From Gemmatimonas sp. (GTDB lineage: Bacteria > Gemmatimonadota > Gemmatimonadetes > Gemmatimonadales > Gemmatimonadaceae), in contig PNKL01000019.1 of the NCBI GenBank assembly GCA_013822425.1, positions 1-50,308 on the forward strand: a stretch of 50,308 nt of DNA, given 5' to 3'. Shown one piece after another: positions 24,302-32,183 of this stretch. The notes under the pieces were generated by a model. It was not told the DNA's origin. It did not search any database and was given only the letters and a program-made list of their open reading frames with translations. Every line of letters begins with the position of its first letter. Positions within the stretch are counted from its first letter, which is position 1. The position numbers were made by a program, and so were the translations under genes.

Positions 24302-25203
24302 TGCGCGCCAGGGGCATACTTGTCGCCCTCGTCCTTGCCGCGTGCGCGCAGTCGGGAATGCGCCCCGTCGTGCGTCCGGAGCCGGTGGCCGTGCGCCGTG
24401 CGGTGGTGTCCCCGCAGGCGGCGGAGCACTCGGTCCCGAGGTTCGGAACGGAGTTCGTGCCGGATCGCATTGTGGCGGATCGGGCCGGGCGAGCACCGAC
24501 GGATCCGGACTTCGATCCAAGTCGCTCGGTGACCGTCACCCTGCGCTACGTGGTCACCATCCCCGCCGGCGGAACGGGCGTGCTCCAGGTGCAGGGATGT
24601 CCGATGGTGCGCGATTCTGTGCGGGCCACGTGGCGTCTGCACCATCTTGGCGCGGTACCGCGAGCGCTTCCTGTGTACGCCGTGTCGGATCAGCCCGACT
24701 CGACAGGCCGCCGCGTGCGCGGGTCGATCTCGCCGATCGCGATGCCTGAGCTCGATGACTGGCTTCCCAATCCGTGGGCGGACACCGCGGCAACCGCTCC
24801 GCGCGCCTCGGACCTGCTCGTTTTCGACGCGCGGCAACCCGGCGCGTACGTTCTCGACCGCTACTTTCCCCGTATCTCCGCCACGTCCGTACGCGGGACG
24901 GCGCAGTGCACCGTGTCGCTTCGCCTGCTGGGCGTGCAGTACGCCGGACGCCTTGCGAGCATGGCAGCGGGTGGCGCACGGGAAACCGGTCGCCTGTGGG
25001 ACCAGACGCCGGCGCTGCGTGCAGACGTCGACACGCCGCGAGACGTCGCGCGGGACGACGCGGCGGGTGGGGCGGATTCTGTCGTGGTGCCTTCCGTCCC
25101 TGCTGCGCTGCCGTCACGCGCAGCACCCGCTTCCACAACGCCGCGCATCATTGGCGTGGACGTCCTGGGGAGCCTGCCGGTCCCGCGGCTGACGAAACCG
25201 TAG
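24301..25203 (+). CDS. Predicted lipoprotein of unknown function
   Basis: A 300-residue product with a lipoprotein signal: RGILVALVLAACAQS, where LAAC is the lipobox, so the mature protein would be anchored at the N-terminal Cys. The middle is beta-rich (SVTVTLRYVVTIPAGG) with Cys in LQVQGCPM and GTAQCTVS. The C-terminal 80 residues are low-complexity, rich in Ala, Pro and Asp. It is the third gene of the membrane-protein operon. No family recognised. Confidence 0.7.
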   Translation: MRARGILVALVLAACAQSGMRPVVRPEPVAVRRAVVSPQAAEHSVPRFGTEFVPDRIVADRAGRAPTDPDFDPSRSVTVTLRYVVTIPAGGTGVLQVQGCPMVRDSVRATWRLHHLGAVPRALPVYAVSDQPDSTGRRVRGSISPIAMPELDDWLPNPWADTAATAPRASDLLVFDARQPGAYVLDRYFPRISATSVRGTAQCTVSLRLLGVQYAGRLASMAAGGARETGRLWDQTPALRADVDTPRDVARDDAAGGADSVVVPSVPAALPSRAAPASTTPRIIGVDVLGSLPVPRLTKP

Positions 25204-25485
25204 CGCCGGTCGTTCGAGCGAGTCACCAGAGGCGCGGCCGCTGAAACGTTGCGAGACGTGCACGAGGCTGCTTGGCGATCGCACTCGGCTGCGTCGAATG
25301 GCACGAGGGCTGGAGATGTTTCCCAAGCCGGACGTCGGAGGCTGACCCTTCGAAGCCCGGGACTCCGGCTGCGCGACTGACCATCCACAGCGATTGACGC
25401 GCCGACGTTGAACGCGCACTGTATGTCAGGGTGTGCAAGGGTTGGTGTCCTGCGCGCGCACGTGCTGATACTGACTGGAGGCGCG

Positions 25486-25716
25486 ATGAGTGACGACAAG
25501 TGGGGCCCATCGGACTCGGGCGATCAAGAAGTGCCCGATGAGAAGAGTGGCGGCTCCGGGAGCAACGATGAGTCAGGATCGACGCATTATACCGACTGGA
25601 ATGAGTCGGGACGGGCGTCGTGGGACGAAGCGGATGGCGAAGTCAGCGGCGAACACACGACGGACATCGACGACGACGATTGGTCATCGATCCGTTTCGA
25701 GAACCTGACCCGCTGA
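25486..25716 (+). CDS. Small, very acidic protein
   Basis: A 76-residue protein with 22 Asp/Glu and only 5 Lys/Arg, rich in Ser and Gly and without a hydrophobic core; it is likely disordered. TGGAGG lies 4 nt before ATG 25486. Upstream 25204-25485 and downstream 25717-25939 I see no gene. Strongly acidic small proteins on mobile elements are sometimes DNA mimics, but the low complexity makes that only a possibility. Confidence 0.55.
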   Translation: MSDDKWGPSDSGDQEVPDEKSGGSGSNDESGSTHYTDWNESGRASWDEADGEVSGEHTTDIDDDDWSSIRFENLTR

Positions 25717-25939
25717 GACGGCGTTGATGCGAGGGTAGCACACAGGCATGTCGCCTCCGGTGCGGCCAGCGTGTGTTCCGCGCGCCAGACGGCGATCGGT
25801 TCCGTCAGGGGTGTCGTTGGCGCGTGTGACCGCTTGCATCGAGGCGTTGCGGGCGGCGTCTTGGCGCTGGGGCGAACAGCTGGGCTGTATGAGCGCGGGC
25901 TAATCTGGTTAGCGTCTCGCGAAGTCGCGGAGGTCCACG

Positions 25940-26425
25940 ATGCCGGATGGTAAGACACGGGACGACAGGATCTACACGGCGGGCGTGCACGACGGTCAGC
26001 GAGCGGACTTCGGTGACGAGGTGCTCCACTCGTTGACGAAGGGCGTCTCGCTCAATCTCCGTGAGAACGAGATCTACAACACGGGGTTTTCGTATGGTGT
26101 TTCGCACCGACCGGCGGCGAATGAGGAGAGTGCAAATGAGAGCGCTGGCGGTGCGAGCGGTGCGAGTTCGGGCCTCAGTGAGTGGGCGGCAGTAGGCGAC
26201 GGGAATCCTATTGCGGGCTTGGGTGCGATCATCGGCGCCGTTGGGGGGCTGGTGATGGGATTCCAGGCTGGCGGGTTTCTGGGCGCGTTCTTTGGGCTCG
26301 GCCTCGGTGTGATGCTTGGGTACGTCCTTGGGATACTCGTCACACTCCTGATCGGGTTCTACATCCTCTACGGCATCGGTTGGGTCATCTGGCATGTGCT
26401 CAAGTTCGTTTTCGGCGGCGCTTAG
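25940..26425 (+). CDS. Glycine-rich small membrane protein
   Basis: A 161-residue product. Residues 1-55 are polar (TAGVHDGQRADFGDEVLHSL, ENEIYNTGFSYGVSHRP), 56-80 a Ser/Gly/Ala linker, and 85-160 a set of Gly-rich transmembrane helices with GxxxG spacing (GLGAIIGAVGGLVMGFQAGGFLG; GLGLGVMLGYVLGILVTLLIGF; YILYGIGWVIWHVLKFVF). GCGGAGG precedes the ATG. It ends 4 nt inside the convergent gene at 26422. Family not recognised; a small pore or adaptor is possible. Confidence 0.65.
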   Translation: MPDGKTRDDRIYTAGVHDGQRADFGDEVLHSLTKGVSLNLRENEIYNTGFSYGVSHRPAANEESANESAGGASGASSGLSEWAAVGDGNPIAGLGAIIGAVGGLVMGFQAGGFLGAFFGLGLGVMLGYVLGILVTLLIGFYILYGIGWVIWHVLKFVFGGA

Positions 26426-26775
26426 CACCGACGGGCGCGACGATCCAACAGAGGCGGCGGGACGGGCGGGGTCGGCGGCTCCTTCGCCGCGTCCTGCAGG
26501 ATGCGCGGCAGCGTCGCCAGGGTGGCACGAGTGAGCGTGCGCGCCGGCATGAACGGGATGCGTGCGAGCCAGGTATCGATGGCGACCATGATGGCGACGA
26601 ACGCCGCGCCAACCGCGGGCCATCCAACGAACGGCGTGCCGACGACCAGCGCCAGGAGCGCCACTCCCACCCAACGACGTGCGCGACGCGCGGCCACCGC
26701 CTCGCTGCGGCGTGCGCGGCGGAGGGGGACCGTGGCGTAGACCCACGGACGAGTGCGGATGAACGGGAGCGCCAT
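26422..26775 (-). CDS. Small basic membrane protein
   Basis: A 117-residue protein: a short basic N-terminus (RRARRSEAVAARRARRW), two transmembrane helices (VGVALLALVVGTPFVGW; AVGAAFVAIMVAIDTWLA), then a Pro-rich basic tail. A TATCGC box precedes the ATG by 7 nt on the minus strand. The third gene of a minus-strand set (28158 to 26422). Function unknown. Confidence 0.55.
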   Translation of the reverse strand: MALPFIRTRPWVYATVPLRRARRSEAVAARRARRWVGVALLALVVGTPFVGWPAVGAAFVAIMVAIDTWLARIPFMPARTLTRATLATLPRILQDAAKEPPTPPVPPPLLDRRARRC

Positions 26776-26818
26776 GCCTTCTGCGATAGGGGAAGGCGCG
26801 GTCGTTCGCTCAGGCGAC

Positions 26819-27886
26819 CTAGCGCCGAGTCGCTCCGGTGCCTGCCAACGGGGGCCGATTGACGGCGAGTCGTTGCCGGTCCTGCACTAGCTGGTCGTGC
26901 GCCGCCTGAGCGGTGAGCGCGACGGGCGCATACGTCGCACGGCCGAGCGCGCCAGCCGAGAGTTGCAGCGTTTCGAGGTATGCGTCCTGCGCTTCCGGCG
27001 AAAGATGAAACAGCGCCATGGTCCCGCGTGCGGCCCCGATCGTCCGGAGGATCGCGGCTTCGTCCGTGACCGTCAGGGGCGTGGTGGCTGAGGTGCCGGT
27101 CATCGACAAGGAGGCCACGTCGCTGCGGATCTGCACCTGGGCGCCGAAGTCGTTTGTCCGCTTGGCGTAGGCGAGGAGACTCTGGGCGCGCAGCATGCTG
27201 CGGTAGTCGTCCGTGTCTTTGGCGAGCAGTTCGATGGTTGAGCGCTCCGCGTGTGAATCCCCGACGAGCCGCGCCCGTTCCACCTCGAGCACCCGCAACT
27301 GCGTGACGGCGCCGACGGAAATGCCAGGCTGATCCGCGACCGCGTAGAGCAGCGTTTGCAGGGCTTGGTTGATGCCGGTTGCCCGATCGTCCTGACGTGC
27401 GTGGACGGCCGCCTGCAGGGCGTCCAGGGCTGGCGCCACCGTGGTAAACAGCGAAGGCGTCACGCCATCGGCGGTGGCGCCGAGCGCGGCCGCCGATGTG
27501 GGACGCGGGGTCTGAACGGCGTGTCGAACGAGTGCGATACTTCCGCCCACGGCGGCGACCGCTCCGAGGGTGGCCGTCAGGCGCGCGAGAAAGCGGCGGC
27601 GGCCGGCGACGGTATGGTCGGCCACGCCATCCGCGAACGGATCGGTGACGGCGTGACTCGGCTCGGTGGTGCGCGGAACAGGCTCGTCTGACGGCGCGGG
27701 TTCGTCCGTCGGGAGGCCGGACGCGCCAAAGAGGCCGGTGCGCCAAGAGGTTGCCTGCCCGTCTTCGGCCGGCGTGAAGAGCGACGCGCGACGCAGGGCG
27801 TCGGCCGGCGTCGAGTGCGGCAGCGGGTCTGGTCCCGCGAAGTCGCTGACCGGGTGCAGGCCGGAGACACGATTGGCCGGGTTCAT
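26819..27886 (-). CDS. Single-pass membrane protein of unknown function
   Basis: A 355-residue product. Residues 1-95 are Pro/Asp-rich and probably cytoplasmic, a basic stretch (GRRRFLARL) precedes one transmembrane helix (TATLGAVAAVGGSIALV, about 100-117), and the rest is a helical extracytoplasmic domain. The topology resembles anti-sigma or FecR-like proteins, and a window with four sigma factors makes that worth noting, but no anti-sigma domain is recognisable. It starts within the stop of the gene at 27883 (ATGA). Confidence 0.6.
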   Translation of the reverse strand: MNPANRVSGLHPVSDFAGPDPLPHSTPADALRRASLFTPAEDGQATSWRTGLFGASGLPTDEPAPSDEPVPRTTEPSHAVTDPFADGVADHTVAGRRRFLARLTATLGAVAAVGGSIALVRHAVQTPRPTSAAALGATADGVTPSLFTTVAPALDALQAAVHARQDDRATGINQALQTLLYAVADQPGISVGAVTQLRVLEVERARLVGDSHAERSTIELLAKDTDDYRSMLRAQSLLAYAKRTNDFGAQVQIRSDVASLSMTGTSATTPLTVTDEAAILRTIGAARGTMALFHLSPEAQDAYLETLQLSAGALGRATYAPVALTAQAAHDQLVQDRQRLAVNRPPLAGTGATRR

Positions 27887-28158
27887 GCGGCCTCGCCCGT
27901 GGTGCAGTACTGGAGGAGCCGTTCAGCGAGGAGCATGGACTCGAGCTCATCGATCGACGCCTCGTCGTGGATGTACGCCAGCAGCGGGTCGGAGTCGTGG
28001 AGGGTCGGGTCGCCGGCGCGCACGGTGCGCTCGACTTGTTCGGCCACCGTCCGACGCCACGCCGGCGTGCCGTTCGTCGCGCACACGAAGTTGCGCTCCT
28101 CAAGGAAGGCGTGCTGGACGGCGTTCTGACGGTCGGGGGTCAGCAGGGCGATCGGCAT
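27883..28158 (-). CDS. Small soluble protein of unknown function
   Basis: A 91-residue helical protein (ALLTPDRQNAVQHAFLEERNF; HDEASIDELESMLLAERLLQY) with two Cys. The TATCCT box at 28182-28187 gives a leader of about 17-22 nt without a clear Shine-Dalgarno. It overlaps the membrane-protein gene by 4 nt and so is probably its partner. Confidence 0.6.
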   Translation of the reverse strand: MPIALLTPDRQNAVQHAFLEERNFVCATNGTPAWRRTVAEQVERTVRAGDPTLHDSDPLLAYIHDEASIDELESMLLAERLLQYCTTGEAA

Positions 28159-28181
28159 AGGAGCGGGACGGAGGTACCCAG

Positions 28182-28187
28182 AGGATA
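28182..28187 (-). promoter_or_regulatory. -10 box of the minus-strand trio
   Basis: TATCCT on the minus strand, divergent from the TACCCT box at 28229-28234; the two promoters share an 82-bp intergenic region. Confidence 0.45.
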
Positions 28188-28228
28188 GGTCTCCGACGGG
28201 CCGGCCGACGCTTCCGACCGCCGTGCGC

Positions 28229-28234
28229 TACCCT
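28229..28234 (+). promoter_or_regulatory. -10 box, leaderless start at 28241
   Basis: TACCCT, 6 nt, then ATG 28241. No Shine-Dalgarno sequence. Confidence 0.6.
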
Positions 28235-28240
28235 ACGGCT

Positions 28241-29278
28241 ATGAGCGTACCGATGGAAGCGCACGACGCCGCGTTGTTCGACGGGATCATGTCGGAAGTG
28301 GAGAGCTTCGTGCTTGCCGGCGATCTGGAGTGTGCGCTCGAGACGCTGCGGATGGCGGAGCGCATCAACCCGAAGGACGGGGTGCTGCGTCGGAAGATCG
28401 CTGAAGTGAATCAGCTCGCCGGACTGGCACCGGTGCCGACGGTCGAGGCGGCGGCTGCCGCGACGAAGGCGGCGCAGCATCGCTTCGCGCACCTCGTCGC
28501 GGTGGGGAAGTACGCGCCCCCGCGCACCACACTGAGTGCGGCCGAGCGGCGCACGCGTGCCCGCGCGGTGCAGCAGTATCGCGAACGCCGGCGGCGAACG
28601 CTGACAGGCGGTGCCGTAGCGATGGTTGTGCTCGTTGGGATCGTCGGTGCGCTCGGCGTGGGGACCCACGTCTGGCGGGCGCACGGTGAGGCTGCGGCGT
28701 TCGCGGCGCTGAACGCGGCGGGGACCGCGGGGCAGTGGGCGGCGGTTGAGACCGCCGTGGCGCGGCTCGGGGACCAGAAGACGCGGCCGCAATTCGTGGG
28801 AACGCTTCGGTACTGGCAGGGACGGCTCGCAGAACGAGCGGGCAAGTTGTCGGACGCGGAAACGTGGTTCACCATCGCGTGGCAAGCGGACACGACCGTG
28901 TGGGAGGCGCTGGCGCGTCGGGCGCGTGTGCGGCGCGTTCAGGGGAAGGCGGCCGCCGCGCTCGCGGATTACGGTGAGGCCTTCCGGCGGTTCGGTGCGG
29001 CGCGCGCGGTGTGGCTGGAGTACGCGGACTTGTTGCTCCGCGAGCGGCAGCGGGATCAGGCCGCGGCGGTCTACAGTGTGATCTCCAGCGACGCGCGCCA
29101 TCCCGACCGGCTCATCGCGCGTGCGCGCCTTGGGGCGATGGCAGCCGAGGCGGGGCGCTCGCGCGAGGCCCTTGAGTGGTTCCGCGAGGCTGGGCAGCCC
29201 GCCAGTGCCGGTGTGGCGCCCCTCGACGACGCGGCGCGCGCGGCCTACGACAAGTTCCGGCGCCGTCCATTGCCGTAG
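28241..29278 (+). CDS. Membrane-anchored TPR protein
   Basis: A 345-residue product. An N-terminal helical repeat (SFVLAGDLECALETLRMAERINPKDGVLRRKI) is followed by a basic segment (RERRRRTL), one transmembrane helix (GGAVAMVVLVGIVGALGVG, about 125-143) and a C-terminal array of TPRs (RYWQGRLAERAGKLSDAETWFTIAW; AAVYSVISSDARHPDRLI). The start is set by the leaderless box. It is followed after 51 nt by the RecD2 gene and may be co-transcribed. Function unknown; the layout suggests a scaffold at the inner membrane. Confidence 0.7.
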   Translation: MSVPMEAHDAALFDGIMSEVESFVLAGDLECALETLRMAERINPKDGVLRRKIAEVNQLAGLAPVPTVEAAAAATKAAQHRFAHLVAVGKYAPPRTTLSAAERRTRARAVQQYRERRRRTLTGGAVAMVVLVGIVGALGVGTHVWRAHGEAAAFAALNAAGTAGQWAAVETAVARLGDQKTRPQFVGTLRYWQGRLAERAGKLSDAETWFTIAWQADTTVWEALARRARVRRVQGKAAAALADYGEAFRRFGAARAVWLEYADLLLRERQRDQAAAVYSVISSDARHPDRLIARARLGAMAAEAGRSREALEWFREAGQPASAGVAPLDDAARAAYDKFRRRPLP

Positions 29279-29329
29279 CGGTCCGCCACGGATGGCCGGT
29301 GCGCGCCTCGCGGGTCGCAGACTCCCCCG

Positions 29330-31585
29330 ATGCCCAGCGCACCCCATGAAGCCCTGAGTGGCGTCATTGAGCGCATCACGTTCGTCGACCCGGCGACGCA
29401 GTACGCCGTCTTGCGGGTCTCGCGTGCGGAAGATCCGACGCTCATGTCCACCGTCGTCGGCACCCTGCCGGGTGCAGCGGTGGGGCTCGCGGCGCGCTTT
29501 CTCGGATCCTGGGAGACGCATCGCACACATGGACTGCGGTTTCAGGCGACGCAGATCGAACCGACCCTGCCGGTCACGGCGGAAGGGTGTGTGCGCTACC
29601 TCGCGGCCAATCCCATCTTCAAGGGCATCGGTCCGAAGACGGCCGAGCGCCTCGTGTCGAAGTTCGGTCCTGAGGTATTCCGCCTCCTTGTGGACCAACC
29701 GCAGCTCGTCGAAGCGGTCGAGCGTTCGCACAAGCGGCAGGACAAGATCCTGGCCGCGTTTGTCGCGCACGCCGACGAACAGAAGGCGCTCCAACCGCTG
29801 CTCCGGTTGCAGAGTCACGGCTTCACCCTGCGGCTGGCGAAGGCGGTGGTGAGTAAGTTCGGCATGGGCTTGGTCGAATCGGTCGTTCGGCTGACTCCGT
29901 ATCGTCTGATGGAAGTCGACGGCGTAGGCTTCCTGACCGCCGACCGGATTGCGCGCCATCTTGGCGTAGCACCGAGCGATCCGAGTCGCGTGATGGCGGG
30001 GGCGACGGCCGCCCTGCAAGCGTTGCAGGAGTCCGGGCACACCGGCGTGCCACGCCTCGCGCTCCGCAAAGGCATGCGGGCGTTGCTAGGTCTCGATGAT
30101 GACACCGTCGTCGATGCGGCGATCGACGGGGCGGTCGCGCGCGGGGCGCTGCGAGAAGATCACGCCTTGCTCTACACGCCGGACGCGCTTGCCTTCGAAT
30201 GTTCCGTGGCGGCGGCGATTGAGCGGCTTGCGTCACGCACCTTCTCGGTCTCGCCACGGTTGGCGGCGGCGGTCGAACGGGTGTGCGCCGACGAGCGGCT
30301 GACTGACGAACAGCGCGCGGCGGTGCGGCGCGCGTTCGAGGCCGGACTGTCCGTGGTCACGGGTGGCCCGGGCACGGGCAAGAGCACGACGGTTCGCAGC
30401 ATCGTGCGCGCGGCCGTGTCGGAACATCTGATCGTCGAGCTTGCCGCGCCGTCGGGCAAAGCGGCGCAGCGATTGGCCTTCCTCACGGGGCGCACGGCCA
30501 CGACCGTCCACGACTTGCTGGGCGGCTGGCGTGCGGCACGGGTGGCGACGGTGGCGGCGGACTTGGTGATCGTTGACGAATGGTCGATGGCGGGCCTCAG
30601 CCTGACCGACTGGTTGCTGGCGGCGATTGACCCTGCGCGCACGCGCGTGCTGTTCGTCGGCGATGCGAACCAGTTGCCGTCCGTGGAGTACGGACAGGTC
30701 TTCGCGGACATGCTCGCGGCCGACTGCGTGCCGGTGACACGCCTCACGGAGCCGCATCGGCAGGCGAAGGGCAGCGCGATCGTGCAGGTGGCGCATGGCA
30801 TGCTCGCTGGGACGGTGCCGGTTATCACCGGGCGCGATGCGGCGCGTGATCTCAACTTCATCGACCTCTCCTTGCCGCCCGTGGCCGACGATGGCGAGTG
30901 GCGGCCGCCGGTGTCTGACGAGGAGCGGCGGACGGCCGAATGTGCCCGGGGACAGCAGTATGTGCGGCGTGCGCTCAACGTCTGGATGACGCACGGCGCC
31001 GATCCACTGCTCGACGTCCAGGTCCTCGCGCCGATGAAGAGCGGGGCACTCGGGACCCAGCAGTTGAACCGGCTGGTGCAGGCGCACATCAACCCGCAGG
31101 GCACGCCCGGCCCGATCTTGGCCGATGGCTACGAGGTGCGCGTTGGCGACCGGGTGATCGTGACGCGGAACAACCGCTTCCTCGGGACGTTCAACGGCGA
31201 AATGGCCGTCGTGCGGGAGGTGGGCGAGCAGCGTGTCGCGCTCGACTTCAGTCCGTTCGGCCGCGCGCGGAGTGTGATCTACGAGGGTGCGATGCTGCGG
31301 CAGCTCAACCCGGGGTGGGCCATCACGATCCACAAGAGCCAGGGCTCCGAGTTCCCGCAGTGCTTCGTTGTGCTGCATACGTCGCACTACGTCATGCTCA
31401 AGCGCTGCCTGCTCTATACGGCCATCACGCGCGGCAAGCGAGAGGTGGTGGTGGCCACGACGCCGCGTGCGCTGGCGATCGCGATCAAGGCAGGCGAGCG
31501 AGACGTGCGGTGGGGGGCCCTGCAGGCGCGCCTCGAGCTGGCGGCGGCGACAGGATTGGCGTCCGGCACGCGCGCATCCGCGTGA
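29330..31585 (+). CDS. recD2: RecD2-type ATP-dependent DNA helicase
   Basis: A 5'-to-3' SF1B DNA helicase, 751 residues, the normal length for RecD2 (RecD without RecBC). The N-terminus has the OB-like start (GVIERITFVDPATQYAVLRV) and helix-hairpin-helix motifs (FKGIGPKTAERLVSKFG near 97-113; EVDGVGFLTADRIARHLG near 195). The motor has Walker A GGPGTGKSTT near 344, Walker B IVDEWSM near 413, motif III VGDANQLPSVEYG near 442, the SH3-like strand region, motif V TIHKSQGSEFP near 665 and motif VI LLYTAITRGK near 693. All catalytic motifs look intact. It is more canonical than the helicase at 16135. Confidence 0.93.
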   Translation: MPSAPHEALSGVIERITFVDPATQYAVLRVSRAEDPTLMSTVVGTLPGAAVGLAARFLGSWETHRTHGLRFQATQIEPTLPVTAEGCVRYLAANPIFKGIGPKTAERLVSKFGPEVFRLLVDQPQLVEAVERSHKRQDKILAAFVAHADEQKALQPLLRLQSHGFTLRLAKAVVSKFGMGLVESVVRLTPYRLMEVDGVGFLTADRIARHLGVAPSDPSRVMAGATAALQALQESGHTGVPRLALRKGMRALLGLDDDTVVDAAIDGAVARGALREDHALLYTPDALAFECSVAAAIERLASRTFSVSPRLAAAVERVCADERLTDEQRAAVRRAFEAGLSVVTGGPGTGKSTTVRSIVRAAVSEHLIVELAAPSGKAAQRLAFLTGRTATTVHDLLGGWRAARVATVAADLVIVDEWSMAGLSLTDWLLAAIDPARTRVLFVGDANQLPSVEYGQVFADMLAADCVPVTRLTEPHRQAKGSAIVQVAHGMLAGTVPVITGRDAARDLNFIDLSLPPVADDGEWRPPVSDEERRTAECARGQQYVRRALNVWMTHGADPLLDVQVLAPMKSGALGTQQLNRLVQAHINPQGTPGPILADGYEVRVGDRVIVTRNNRFLGTFNGEMAVVREVGEQRVALDFSPFGRARSVIYEGAMLRQLNPGWAITIHKSQGSEFPQCFVVLHTSHYVMLKRCLLYTAITRGKREVVVATTPRALAIAIKAGERDVRWGALQARLELAAATGLASGTRASA

Positions 31586-31679
31586 CGGCTGCCACGCGGC
31601 GACGTCGCGGGCATGATGGACCTTACTCCCCCGATGCAACGTCCATGCGAGCGCATGTGCGAGCAGCCCGTCTGGGCCC

Positions 31680-31713
31680 TATGCTCTCGTCAGGAGCCAT
31701 TGAGACCCTGACG
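31680..31713 (+). promoter_or_regulatory. -10 box and leader hairpin before 31722
   Basis: TATGCT at 31680-31685 places the transcript start near 31692. A 7-bp inverted repeat (CGTCAGG 31688-31694, CCTGACG 31707-31713) spans the start site and touches the GGAG at 31713-31716 that serves ATG 31722. Confidence 0.4.
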
Positions 31714-31721
31714 GAGATGCC

Positions 31722-32183
31722 ATGCCGACGCTGCCGTTCGATCCCGTTGCACTCAAGCGCGTAACCGCTGTTGATCGGCCGGGTTCTGCGTGTGTCGTGA
31801 CCCTCGGACACCCGGGTTCGATCGACTGTCTCCAGGCGAGCGTCGTGGGCGCGACCGCAGATCGGCTGACGCCGGGCGAGGCAGGCTATCTGCTGGCGCA
31901 CGTCGTCGAGGCGGGCCTCGCGGACACGGGCGCGTTGCAGCGGCCGTTTGTTCCCGTGCTCCTCGAGGATCCGCGCAACGGACGCCAAGTCGGCGCCGTG
32001 ATGCGCGGTCGCGCGTTCAGCTTCGACTCGAGCCTGCCCGGTTCCATGGGTGGTCACTGGCTGATCACGCTGATCACGCCGACGCTGGCGACGGCCATGG
32101 GCGAGCGCGATCCGGACCTCCTGCCCTGGCGCTCCTTCGCCAAGACCGTCTTCACGGCCGAAGCTGGCCCGTTCGATGCCTGA
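31722..32183 (+). CDS. Protein of unknown function
   Basis: A 153-residue soluble protein with a mixed alpha/beta pattern (SACVVTLGHPGSIDCLQASVVG; FVPVLLEDPRNGRQVGAVMRG; HWLITLITPTLATAMGERD). GGAG lies upstream of ATG. Its last 8 nt overlap the following large gene, so the two are probably made together. No family recognised. Confidence 0.6.
   Translation: MPTLPFDPVALKRVTAVDRPGSACVVTLGHPGSIDCLQASVVGATADRLTPGEAGYLLAHVVEAGLADTGALQRPFVPVLLEDPRNGRQVGAVMRGRAFSFDSSLPGSMGGHWLITLITPTLATAMGERDPDLLPWRSFAKTVFTAEAGPFDA

Noticed and set aside
26819-28158. Toxin-antitoxin or anti-sigma pair
   Set aside because: The two overlapping genes have suitable sizes and one is a single-pass membrane protein, but neither shows a toxin, antitoxin or anti-sigma motif.
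28100-30040. 646-codon open frame on the minus strand
   Set aside because: Antisense to the TPR gene and to the RecD2 N-terminus; Arg-rich shadow.
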